This document shows positions 12,304 through 23,473 of a DNA stretch of 64,000 nucleotides, in pieces. A program made the translations under genes and the position numbers. The stretch's first letter is position 1, and every line of letters starts with the position of its first letter. Under the pieces are notes generated by a model. It was not told the origin of the DNA. It did not search any database and worked only from the letters and a program-made list of their open reading frames with translations. This DNA is from Saposhnikovia divaricata (taxonomy: Eukaryota; Streptophyta; Magnoliopsida; Apiales; Apiaceae). Where the stretch lies: contig CM071598.1 in the NCBI GenBank assembly GCA_036435485.1, positions 140,224,148-140,288,147 of the forward strand. The letters are read 5' to 3'.

Positions 12304-13474
12304 ATGGCACCAAAGAGACAAAGGCTTGTTGGTAGTAGTAGTACTCATCCTTCGTCGGATGAAGATTCGAGTTTGGAGGGTCGGGTTGAGAAATTTGTAT
12401 CTCCGGAGGCTCAAGTGGAATATAATAGGTTGATGTCAAAATCGGTGGCTAAGGAGAGGGGATTCTTACCAGTTCGAGCTGGGGAGTTGCTAGAGATGAT
12501 TGGAGAGTTGGGTTGGGAGTCATTCTTTGAGGCGCCGTCTGCGGTTCCTTTGAGTGTGGTGCATGAGTTTTACGCTAATGCTAAGAAGGATAATGATGGT
12601 TATTCGGTGGTTAGGGGTTTAACTGTTGACTACACTCCGGCTGCTATTCGTGGAGTTTTGAGTCAGCCTAGAAAGCCCAGGGGAGTTGAGGATTGGACAT
12701 TTAAGTCCCGGGTGGAGGTTGATTTGGATGATATTCTGGTGAGGCTGTGTGTTCCGGGCACAGTTTGGAAGTGTAAGCCGGGTACTGATGAGCAAGTCAC
12801 CTGCCCTGCGTCGGCTATGAACAGATATGCGACAGCTTGGAACCTATTTATTTATGCTAGTATCTTGCCATCTTCACATACCCATGATGTTATAGTTGAG
12901 CGTACTATCTTGTTGTGGGGTATTCTGAATGGGAAATACATCGATCTTGGCTACATGATTAATCAGAATATGCTTAGGTTCTTACGAGGAGTGACGACAG
13001 GGGCAATTCCTCATGCTTCTGTAGAAGCTGCATTATGCATGTCTGTCGGTGTTAGTTGGGGTGAGGATGAGCAGTTGTAGATGCCCAGTGCCCCTATTAA
13101 CGACTCTACGATTGATCGGATGGTGGAATGGCCGGGCGGCATTCCCCATGAGAGGGGTTTGGGCTACATTCTTGTTGGTGCTAGTGCAGAAGGTGGTGGT
13201 GCTCCACCACGTGTTCCTAGAGTAGCTAGAGTGGGTCCTTCACGATGAGATTGCTGATAGGACTGGTCTTGGTGATGCTCAGTTCAGGCGTTTGACTAGA
13301 CGGATTGATGTCATGCATGACATCAACCGTCGCTATGCTGAGGATATGACACAGGCTCTGAGCACTGCTTTTCAGGCTACAGGTATTGAGGTTCATTGGC
13401 CCGTCTTTGGAGCTCATGCACAGTATCCACCACCAGATTCACCACCCGAGGAGGGTGGCCCTGCTGACAGCTAG
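12304..13474 (+). pseudogene. Athila env-like / putative plant transposon protein, broken
   Basis: The first ATG in the frame is at 12304 (MAPKRQRLVGSS). The open part runs to TAG at 13078 and gives about 258 residues. Features are a basic N-terminus (PKRQR), a Ser-rich stretch, and a conserved globular region with RGFLP, LVRLCVPG-like and WNLFIYASILPSSHTH blocks. This last block is the hallmark of the plant transposon protein family found in the third ORF of Athila elements. The same frame continues past the stop to TGA at 13246. The tail then resumes in another frame (RRIDVMHDINRRYAEDMTQA) to the stop at 13472-13474. One nonsense mutation and one frameshift therefore break a protein of roughly 390 residues. 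I see no clear signal peptide or membrane segment in what remains. Function in the element is unknown; the env label rests on position. Confidence 0.8.
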
Positions 13475-13750
13475 GTATGTCTTTGCTATCCTTTTATTAC
13501 CTTCAATGGGGACATTGAATATCTTAAGTTTGGGGGTTTATTTGAGGGTAAGTAGTTAGTAGTGTGTCTTTGTTCATATAAGAATTCATGTGCATATGTA
13601 GTAGTAGTACATTCATATTCATTCGTATTTGCATGTTTGTTTCATATATTGCATGTTGTTTCATATAGAGCATTTTTTTGCATATTTGTTTATATACCAT
13701 GTGAGTCCATGATTAGTTGCATTTGCATAGCATATTTCATGATCCCGTAG
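13475..13750 (+). other. Athila 3' non-coding DNA left of the SIRE insertion
   Basis: It contains a PPT-like ttaagtttgggggttt at 13524-13539 and several repeats of the kind ttgcatgtttgtttcatat. The last five bases, cgtag (13746-13750), are the left target duplication of the SIRE element. Athila sequence resumes at 26807. Confidence 0.75.
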
Positions 13751-15042
13751 TGAAAATGCACACCTAGAAGGGGGTGAATAGGTGTAAATGGCTAACTATA
13801 TTCAACTAAGTCCGTTTTTAAAAATTACCAGAAACAACTTACTGATTTCGTTTTATGCAGAGACAAATGGTAAGCTGATTGTAAACAGTAAGCTAAATGC
13901 AAGCAGTAAGTAAAGAACAGAAAATAAAGAACACAAAGACTATTAGCCAGGTTCGACCCCTAACCCCTATGGTCTACGTCCTGGTCCCTTACTAACCTGG
14001 TAAGAGAATATATTATTGATCACTGAAATAAACCAATTACAAGATACAACAATATATCTCCCTCAATACCCAGCTGTTGATAAATGGCGTGCTGAACTCC
14101 TGTTTCTGAACTTGCTCTCTAAGCTATACTTCCCAAGTATACTTCTCTAACAACATTCACCAAACCCTAGTTCCCTAGCCAATCTGTCCAACAACTAAAC
14201 CTTACAAATCGAACAATACAATCAATAAAGGATACAACTCAAACTATGAACTCTTTAAGATATAGCACGTATGTAATATATTAAGAGCTCGAGAGAATCA
14301 AAGGATATAGCAATGAAAAACCGAGTTGTTTGAAATCTTGTGTGCTTGAATGTTTTCTCTGAATTGTTAGAAGCGAATGAACACAAGAACAAGTTTATAA
14401 AGCTTTACACCAACGTTCAGAAAATCAATCACCAATTATTCGAACGATTCTGAAATCAATTTCCAACGTTCAATTTGTTAGAGATTTTACAAACGTTCTT
14501 GTGAACGTTAGACAGGAGGTTTGAAAGATATGGACGATTGAAAGCTTAAACCTTCTGATTTGTATAGATATAAAACGCGTATAGGAAATTTGAAAGAAAG
14601 AAAATCTTTTAAATAAGGAAATTCCTATAAGTTTTTTGATTTGTTTTAAAGAAGGATATTTGAAAAGATTTGAGCTCTAGAATATATTATATACATATTA
14701 TATAATATAGAGCCCTCACAATATATTTCCTGAAATAAATCCTTGAGAATCGAACTTGATCTTTATTATCAGGAATTCTGGCAGTTGCAAATGGCTTGCT
14801 GTTTGTGACTGACTGTCAGAAATGGCTTGCTATTTGTGAACTGTCAGTGTGCAATTGGCTTGCCAGACTCTCCCTATTGTAGCACCAAATGGCTTGCTGT
14901 TTGTATATTCTGTATAAACAATCAGTAGGCTAATATACCCTGCAAAACCACATTAGTACAATACAAGCATAACACGATGTTTAATATCAAACTATAATCA
15001 AATATCTTGCTGAATGTGATCATCAAAACCATAGGAGTATCA
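13751..15042 (-). repeat. SIRE 3' LTR
   Basis: On the minus strand it starts TGATACTCC and ends TGCATTTTCA. A TTTATAAA box (minus strand) lies at about 14394-14401, conserved in the other LTR. Its U3 region carries several copies of the motif gcttgctgttt in plus-strand reading (14794, 14824 as a variant, 14890 and others). It is bordered inward by a polypurine tract. Confidence 0.96.
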
Positions 15043-15359
15043 ATCTCCCCCTTTTTTATGATTACACAATATTTAGGAGAAATAAGAACTCCCCCTAAAT
15101 CCCTGCATATTAGTACATTTTGATATAAAACAGATTCAAGATAAACAAGCATAATTAATCATATCCAAATTGAATATCTTGACCAAACAAGCAAATAAAT
15201 TCTTCTAAATTTCTCCCCCTTAATCCATCAAAAAGAATATTAGTCCAGGTCTGGAATAAGCATAGAGAAAAAAAAATCAAATCAAGGTAATGGCATATAA
15301 ACAGTTCAGATACAAATGGTAAGCCAACGTTACCCATTCTGTGCTTGTCAGCTTGCTGA
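15043..15359 (-). promoter_or_regulatory. SIRE polypurine tracts (multiple) before the 3' LTR
   Basis: The primary tract is the purine run at 15043-15057 (aaaaaagggggagat on the minus strand), touching the LTR. Two further G5-type runs lie at about 15090-15097 and 15211-15221. Repeated tracts in this interval are described for Sireviruses, so this supports the lineage. The remainder is non-coding. Confidence 0.75.
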
Positions 15360-15864
15360 CTACACAGTACACATGCCAAGCTCCATTCGTATAGCTGTAA
15401 ATCTTTCTTCAGCCAATGGCTTTGTGAAGATATCTGCTAGTTGAACTTCAGTTGAGATAAATACCAACTTAATCTTCCCCTTTGCTGCATTATCTCTCAA
15501 GAAATGATGACGAACGTCAATATGCTTCGTTCTTGAGTGATTCACAGGATTCTTTGAGATATTGATAGCACTCGTGTTGTCACAATATATTAGAATCTTG
15601 CCACACTTGATATTAAAATCCCTTAGAGTTTGAATCATCCATAAAATTCGAGAGCAACAGCTACCAGCTGCTAGATACTCTCCTTCGGCCGTTGAAAGAG
15701 CAACAGAAGCTTGCTTTTTACTTTGCCATGACACCAAACTTTGTCCAAGAAATGTACAAACACCACTTGTGCTCTTTCTATCAGTTTGAGACCCTGCATT
15801 ATCTGCATCACTATACCCCACGAGATCAAAAGTATTTGTGATAGGATAGAACAAACCAAGATTG
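15360..15864 (-). pseudogene. SIRE RNase H domain (3' end of pol)
   Basis: The frame reads leftward from the edge of solo LTR A3 to a stop at 15360. It shows the Ty1/copia RNase H catalytic pattern GYSDADNAG, ALSTAEGEYLA, IYCDNTSAI and LADIFTKPL, and ends MELGMCTV. It continues exactly the RT frame that stops at 20749: removing the LTR and one copy of its 5-bp duplication would restore a continuous reading frame. The apparent upstream start at 15929 is LTR sequence and not part of the protein. Confidence 0.92.
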
Positions 15865-18059
15865 ATAGTTGTAATATCCCCAGATCCGGGGTCCGGGATC
15901 CGGTCGTTACGATTTCCAATTCTGTCCACAACACTTGAACTTTCCTTAACATAAAATAAATTACATCTCTATGACCCAACACAACAATGTAAAACACACC
16001 CGTTATAGTCCCAGAGATGAAATCAGAGTAACAATCAAATTTTTATTAATCACATTATGAGTTCTTACAATCCAAAAGAATTTCAATACAAATACATACT
16101 CTTTGCCATCCATTTACATAAGTCATACTAGACCATATACTTGGTACTGAAAGAATAAATCTATCCTACCAATAGCTTCTTCTTCAGCTCTGGTAGTCTC
16201 ATCGTCCTCGCCCGCGTCGAGTGCGCCTTGTGCGAGTCATCTGGTCTAGCTGTTGTTGTGATATAATAATAAAGCAAGGGTGAGCAATAGCCCACCAACA
16301 ATAATATATAACTGAACGATAATATATAACAGTTCAAAAGTATCTTTCAAACCATATGCCATGCATTTACGGAAATGATGCCAGTATAATATGAACGATG
16401 AAGTTACAAGGTAACTTAAAGTATTTGTTTGTAGAAATATCTGCTACATCAAAAGTAAGAGAGATATTCTCATTGTCATTAAAAAGAGGAACTTGCATGA
16501 AAAGATTGCAATTCTAGTTATGAACACTTTTCCAGCTCTGCCAACAGTAATCATGTTGCAGGAAATAAATAAGTTTGGATGATGAACCAATGATGGAGTA
16601 TTCACCGCGCTCGCTGTTCCAATCTTGATGATCAGTTGAGATCGTACAGCTCAAATTAGATTTACTACCGGTAGAAGGAAGAACTGACGGCTTTACTTGT
16701 CTACCGCCTTACTAGCTCTCCCCGGCCAACGGTTGGGCCAAAGGGGATGGACTGGCGCTACTCGGCCTCTTACACGACTCCTAGTTCAAATAGAATTCAT
16801 GATTCTGAATGTAACGTTCGTCCCCCTTTCCCCAAGTATAATACTTGTTGATAAGACTCTACAAAGTAGTCGTATCTAGTTGGAAAGGAAAATTCACCAA
16901 TAACTTCCAAGCTATTGCTTGGTAACGAATATCAACTTGTTCCAACAATCTTACCCCTCGAAAGATGAGAAGGTACACAACGACTTAATAAGTCAATAGA
17001 ACCCGTATTGCGAGTGAAGAGAATATTTTATGACCGGGAAGTCGACAAGATAAATAACATTTTCCAAGTAAGGTTCCCTTATTATTAGGGAGGTAGAATC
17101 AAAGAAGAATGATGTCTGAGAACCTTTCTTGATATAAGATTAATAATAATATGACTCCGAGATATTTTCCGTAATAACCGAAGAAGATAAACCTTATTGA
17201 GGTTATTCTAAGTAGGGAATAAATATTCAGAGAATATTTATTGAATTAAAATATTTAAAGAATATTTAGGAATATGAAAGAATATCATTAATCAGAGTAT
17301 TTCTTCAAATAATCTTTGAAGAAACATCAAGAGAATATTTATTGAATAAATAAATATTTAAATGAATATTCAAAATAATATTCATTAATTAATAAGGAAT
17401 TTAAATGAATATTCAAAAAGTAATATTCATATAATGAATAATATTCTAAATGAATATCAAGTAATATTCATTTAGTAATCCAAGCTTTAAAGGAATATTC
17501 GAGATAATATTCGATAAATAAATCAAGCTTCAGATGAATATTAGAATAATATTCATCAAGTAATTAATATCTTAAATGAATATTCAAAAGTAATATTCAT
17601 TTAATAAAATGATATTCTAAATGGATATTCAAATAATATTCATTTAGTAGTCCAATCTCTAGAAGAATAATCGGAATAATAATCGATAATCTATTCGACT
17701 TTGAATGAATATTGAAAAATATTATTCGTCGAATGGTTACGTTCAAATAATTATTTGAAGTAAGGATCGTTAAATAAATAATCTCGAACGAATATTCAAA
17801 TAATATTCGTCGCCCAAATAATGGAAAATATTTACTTAAATATTTTCCTCCGAGGTAATCTCGATATATCAAGAAATATTGACTCCCGGTCTATATTTGA
17901 CGAATAAGATGTATACGCCCTTCTATGAGGGTCTTATAATAACCGGCTTATAATTGATACGTTAGTTATCTAATTTATAAGCCAATAAACAATTAGGGAA
18001 CAAGCATAACGATATAACTTGAAAGTAGGCATGCATGCTATAGCATATGTATAACAGAA

Positions 18060-18061
<2 letters not shown>

Positions 18062-18103
<42 letters not shown>
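18062..18103. repeat. (TA)n microsatellite in LTR A3
   Basis: An uninterrupted alternation of a and t covers about 42 bp. The homologous place in A2 (5761-5771) has only a short run, so the expansion arose in this copy. Confidence 0.95.
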
Positions 18104-18107
<4 letters not shown>

Positions 18108-20422
18108 CACAACAGCAGCCTAAAAGAAGGGAATTGAAACTTGCCTGGTAGTCGAGTACGGTAAGGGGTAGTGGTAGCGGGTCCCGGGTCAGCTTGGTGA
18201 TCTATAAATAGCCAAGGCATTCGGGATTAATCACTTAACATCTTAAAAGTTAAGTTATACTTAAATCAAAACACGTTCTCGAGTTATCTCGTTATACCCC
18301 TTTTTGTGGATTCCTTTTATCATTGATCCGACCTGACATTCGTTCATTAATACGACATGTCACTGTACTTACACTTGGGACATACTTAAGTCATACAAGT
18401 TCTAAAGTCGATCGTTACGAACCAATATTATACTCCAAGTTTTATCGCCCGTTTTCTAAGTGTTTTACCGAAGTTATAATAGAGTCGTCTTTTAGGGGTT
18501 CGTTCGCGTTAAACCTCGACTCGAATATTTTTAATAAATCAAAAAATGATCCTTTTGACATACAGTTTTCTTTCACACCTTCCTTTTTACCTCTAGTATT
18601 TATTTACCAAGATTCGTCATGACTTAACATATTTTACGAGGGTTCAATTTCAGTTACGAACTTTCGTTTACGGATTCGAACTACTTTTAGTAAATCGGTC
18701 ATAAATCCTAAACCGTAAGTCTGTTCGATTCGATTCTTTTTCCAAAATGATCTACGACTCAAGATCTACAAGTTCATGTTAGATACTTGTCTAGTTTCGG
18801 CCATTAGAACTACTGTGATGCACGGTTTTCAATGATTAACGAAATTTCGGCATTATAACGGCTATAATACGAACGTTCCAAAAATCACAATCAACAACCC
18901 AAGCCACACCGGGCATCAATACAACTTATACACATAATAATAATCTCACAAGTCCAGAAGCTACTGATCTTAGCATCAAAATCATCATGCATCTTAAATC
19001 ATATAACTAATTACATAATCATGCTTATAATTATCACTATAATCATACCAAGCTAAATCCATCAAAAACATTCATAAATCTCAAATGAAATGCTAGGGTT
19101 TCAAGAGATCTACCTTCCTTGGAGTATGATATAACCTTAATAAGCTTGTTATGGCCCTTGTCTAGCTTAATCAAACCTTAGATCATCCAAAGAAATCATG
19201 AAAACAAAGTTGGTTTCTAAGATCCACTATTCATCGTCAATCTTGTAAAAATCATATAAAATCAAAAAGTAAGAGTTTGGTTCTAAAATTTTTACCACAC
19301 CTTCTACTCTTCAAGGGATTTCTTTTGATCTATATAACACAAGAATCCAACCATGGGAGCTAGAGTTTTGAGCCCCATCTTTCTACTGATCAGAACCTGG
19401 ACAGTTTTGGTCCTCCAACTTTAAGCATGGATTTGACTAGGCTATACTACTTGGATTTCCATGAAATTTGGAACGAATCTTGCCCATGGAGTGGAGAAGA
19501 TATGGTTAAAATTTGGTGATTTTATCATGGATAGAAATGGAGATATAAATTTTTCTTTGATCTTTGTTCCTGCTGGGCAGTTTTGGAGTGTTTGGTGTTT
19601 TTACTTTGTTTTCTCTTGTTCTTTCTTGCTTTATGGCCAATAATGCTAACATCTTGTAATATATATCTAATGTCTTTGGATGCATCTCTTCAAGATGTGT
19701 TGTCATGCTTTGATTGGTCCTTTTTAAAATATCTTAACCTCACAATTACACTTACGTACTCATCTCTTGCCTTTTAGCACTTAAGTCCCTGGATAAACTG
19801 CAACTAGGTGCTTAGATATTTCTATAAAGGTGTGATGTCATCTTCCACTATCTTTGGTGGATGCATCCTATCTTGTTCATTCGTTTCTTTGTTCAGTTAT
19901 CGCTCAATTTCGCTGATCGTTCGAAAAATAACCAAGTAGTTTCACCTCTAGGGTTTACCGGGAAATTTCTCGATATTCATAATACCTTCCCCAATCCTTA
20001 ATATAATCCTCGTGATGATCATGTAGGATATTTAATCTCGATACGAACTTAATCCGTAATCTAGGATTCGTTCGCTTTATTGATTAATCTCGTTATAACG
20101 TTTTAGCGGTTTCTAGAACGATTGTTTCACTGCCTCAGTGGTTTCCTGCCTTCATTCTTAAATCAAATATAATAACATCCCAAAATATCAAATCCTCAAA
20201 GTTAATATCTCAATTCTTGGATTATAATAATATATAATCCACTGTCCGGTCAAATAATATACCGAAAAAGAATTTGGAATTTCTGAATTCCGATCGTCTC
20301 TGCATTCACTTATTTCCTCCGCGTATTACTAATATGACTTCGAAACATCCATATCACGTCCCGTACATAGGGTGGCGTGAAAAGTTTTCCAACTTACAAA
20401 ATCACTATTCATCCACCAAATT

Positions 20423-20517
20423 ACTATGCACGTACAGGAAACACTATGCACGTACGGGAAACACTATGCACGTACGGGAATCACTATGCACGTATGGGAA
20501 ACACTATGCATGTACTC
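20423..20517. repeat. 20-bp tandem repeat, nearly five units, in LTR A3
   Basis: The unit actatgcacgtacgggaaac is repeated with one or two substitutions per unit. It lies about 230 bp inside the 5' (U3) end of the LTR as the element reads. Copies A2 and A4 do not show it. Several overlapping open frames here are by-products of the 20-bp period. Confidence 0.9.
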
Positions 20518-20748
20518 ATTTCCCTTCAAGGATCCATTAGCTCCTTCCTGGATGGTAGATTATTCTTATCTAGGTCCTCAACCATCGAATTACTCTATTC
20601 TGACAATATACCAATGCATCAGGATCATTGTTCAAAGCAATATCCGTTCATTACAATCATTGTTCTTTGAAACCACCATTCATTAGTGCTCTTTAACCAT
20701 AATAAGAAAAGTTTTAATTCTACCCAAAATTCGGGTTATTACAATAGT

Positions 20749-22149
20749 ACCACTTAAATATTTAAAAATTCTTTTAACCGCATTTAAGTGAGACTCTTTA
20801 GGGTTGGATTGAAACCTTGCACAAATACAAACACTATATATGATATCAGGTCTTGAGGTAGTTAAGTATAATAGACTTCCAATCATACCTCTATACCTTT
20901 TGACATCGACATCCTTACCATTCTCATCTGCAAACAGCTTGCTGTTTTGAGTCATAGGAGTTGTTTTTGCTTTGACATCTTCAAAACCAAATCTTTTGAG
21001 CAGATTCTTTGTATACTTGGATTGATGCACATAAATACCATCATTGGTTTGCTTGAATTGGAGACCCAAGAAATAATTGAGTTCCCCCATCGTGCTCATG
21101 TCAAATTCATTGTACATGCACTTAGAAAACCACTCACACATAGATTCATTAGTAGAACCGAATACAATATCATCCACATATATTTGTACAACAAGAATAT
21201 CTTTACCGTTTTGCTTTGTAAATAATGTGGGATCGATATTACCTCGAGTGAATCCATTTTTGAGAAGAAACTTACTAAGTCTTTCATACCACGCTCTAGG
21301 GGCCTGCCTTAACCCATATAGTGCCTTCTTGAGCTTGTAAACATAATCATGAAACTTCTCATATTCGAATCCAGGAGGCTGTTTGACATAGACTTCCTCA
21401 TTCAGCATGCCATTTAGAAACGCACTCTTCACATCCATTTGATATAACTTGAATTTCTTGTAGCATGCATAAGCAAGAAGCATTCTGATTGATTCTAAAC
21501 GAGCAACGGGAGCATATGTTTGATCGAAATCAATTCCTTCTTGTTGATTATAGCCTTGAGCCACAAGCCTTGCCTTGTTTCGAGTGATAGTTCCAAACTC
21601 ATCCACTTTGTTCTTGAACACCCATTTTGTTCCTATGATAGAAGCATCTTCTGGTGGCTTTACAAGTTCCCAAACATCACATCTCTCGAATTGGTTGAGT
21701 TCCTCTTGCATTGCCATGATCCAATTTTCATCTTCTAATGCTTCCTTGATATTTTTGGGTTCTTCTTGAGCTAGAAAGGTAGCATAAGCACAAAAGTTTG
21801 CTTTTCCTCTCCTTGTTGTGATTCCATCTGAGATATTTCCAATAACAAGTTCTGGAGGATGATTCTTTACTGTCCTTGTAGCCTTTGGTAGAGAATGTTG
21901 AGCAATTTCTTCTTGTGAAGTCAATCTGACCACTTCAGCTTGCTGATTTGCAGTTCCAGCTTGCTGTTTTCCATTCTCGGTAGTGTTGTTGGATTGCTGA
22001 CTTCCAGTTTCAGCAGTATTGCTGGCTTGATGTTTTGATCCAGTAACTTGAGGTAGTATGTTTTCAGCTTCACCTGAAAATTCTTCCTCATCTCTTGGCA
22101 GATCATTGTTAGGTTCTTGAAAGGTAACATCAATAGATTCTTGAACTAT
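20749..22149 (-). pseudogene. SIRE reverse transcriptase, cut at its 3' end by LTR A3
   Basis: After a Gln/Asn-rich linker, the frame shows the copia RT blocks WIMAMQEELNQF, GTKWVFKNK, ARLVAQGYNQQEGIDF, LYQMDVKSAFLNG, YGLRQAPRAWYE and the active site IYVDDIVFG. It then continues through TTSRPDI and CARFQSNPKESHLNAVKRI. It is interrupted at 20749, where LTR A3 begins after its duplication. It is in the same frame as the integrase upstream, separated only by a TGA at 22150-22152. The linker contains repeated QQA codons within the gcttgctg motif. It would copy element RNA if intact; this copy cannot. Confidence 0.94.
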
Positions 22150-23262
22150 TCATTTATCTAAGTTATAAACTCTGTATGCTCTACTAGTTAAAGAATAACC
22201 AAGAAAAATAGCTTCATAAGATTTTGCATCAAATTTACCATCATTACCAATTGTCTTGAGAACATAGAACTTTGAGCCAAAAATTCTGAAGTAACTGATG
22301 TTTGGCTTCTTTTTCCTCAACAGTTCATAAGGAGTTTTGTTCAAAATAGGCCTGATTATGACTCTGTTCAACACATAGCATGTTGTATTCACTGCTTCTG
22401 CCCAAAAGCTTCTAGGCAGCTTGCTTTCTTGCAATAAAGTCCTTGCTATTTCTTGTAGTGACTTGTTCTTCCTTTCTACCACTCCATTTTGTTGTGGAGT
22501 TCTTGGAGCAGAAAATTCGTGTGTAATTACTCTTTCTTCACAATAATCAATGAAGTCCTTGTTGAGAAATTCACCTCCTCTATCACTCCTTATACCTACA
22601 AGCCTTGTATTCAACTTGTTCTCAAGTAATTTAATTAGCTTCTCAAACTCATTAAAAGCACAATCTTTAGTACGAAGAAACAATACCCATGTAAATCTAG
22701 AATAATCATCTACAATTACAAAACCATATTGTTTACCTCCAATACTCTTGTAAGATTCTGGACCAAATAAGTCCAAATGCAGAAGATCTAGGGGTTTAGA
22801 AGTAGATACCATTTTCTTTGATTTGTGAGTACTTCTAATCTGTTTGCCCAATTGGCAAGCTGAACAGACCTCTGTTTTGACATACTTTAGCTTGGGCAGC
22901 ACTCTCACTAGTTTCTTGCTTGACAACTTACTGAGCAAGTCCATGTGTGCATGTACCAATCTTCTATGCCAAATATATGGGTCATTATCTACTGCAGCTA
23001 AACAGCACGCTGTTTCCTGCATATCAAAGTCTAATACATATATATTTCCTTCACTTCTAGCAACTAGGGGGATTTTGTTAGTGCCAATAGTAATAATAGT
23101 TTTTATCAATGCCAAAATCAACATGATGCCCATCATCAAATAATTGAGTGACACTAAGCAAATTGTAAGTAAGACCTTTGACATATTGAACTTTATCAAT
23201 CGAAATATTACTATTACCAATAGAACCGGTAGCAAGGATTTGAAGAGTTTTGCTATTCCCAA
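22150..23262 (-). pseudogene. SIRE integrase
   Basis: The zinc-binding region reads WHRRLVHAH, then CSACQLGKQ. The catalytic core has HLDLFGPE, GIRSDRGGEF and APRTPQQNGVVERKN, which supply the D, D and E. Conserved FWAEAVNTTCYVLNR follows, and later KPNISYFRIFGSKFYVL. The frame ends in an in-frame TGA at 22150, after which the RT part continues in the same frame. The first roughly 45 residues of the open frame are out-of-frame protease sequence, showing a frameshift near 23100-23200. The VVERKN core matches the SIRE lineage. Confidence 0.93.
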
Positions 23263-23386
23263 TTGTCACTCTTCCACCCTTTTTCATTTGGAGATTTATA
23301 AACTGAGATTTGTCACCACACATGTGTCTAGTGCATCCGCTATCCAAAATCCATTGCTTTGATTTGACCTTTGCAGCGAGGCACAT
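23078..23386 (-). pseudogene. SIRE aspartic protease fragment
   Basis: The frame contains KSKQWILDSGCTRHMCG, where DSG is the retropepsin catalytic triad of plant copia elements. The conserved YNLLSVTQL block follows, about 75 residues in. It is out of frame with gag upstream and with integrase downstream, so frameshifts flank it on both sides. In life it would cleave the gag-pol polyprotein. Confidence 0.88.
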
Positions 23387-23473
23387 CTACAAAACAAACA
23401 AAAATAACTCAATGTTTTGGTACCCATATAGGTTTGGGTCCAGGTTGGTTAGTAGCAAGAATATATAAAGCAT

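Larger units (their letters stand above)
15870..20743 (-). mobile_element. Family-A solo LTR, copy A3 (4,874 bp), inside SIRE pol
   Basis: The plus-strand ends are TGTAATATCCCC and GGGTTATTACA, which are the reverse complements of family-A ends. A perfect 5-bp duplication atagt lies at 15865-15869 and 20744-20748. Internally it matches A2 in reverse: the 5' start at 20700-20743, the hairpin array at 17220-17860 and the GC-rich block near 16720. It is about 335 bp longer than A2, and it carries a private 20-bp tandem repeat at 20423-20517. No internal region or partner LTR is present, so it is a solo LTR. It is younger than the SIRE element it splits. Confidence 0.95.

Noticed and set aside
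15671..15997. Overlapping frames at the left edge of LTR A3
   Set aside because: They run across the border between SIRE RNase H and the inserted LTR and are chance fusions.
20423..20517. Short regular repeats resembling a CRISPR array
   Set aside because: Units are contiguous 20-bp tandem copies without unique spacers, in a plant LTR.
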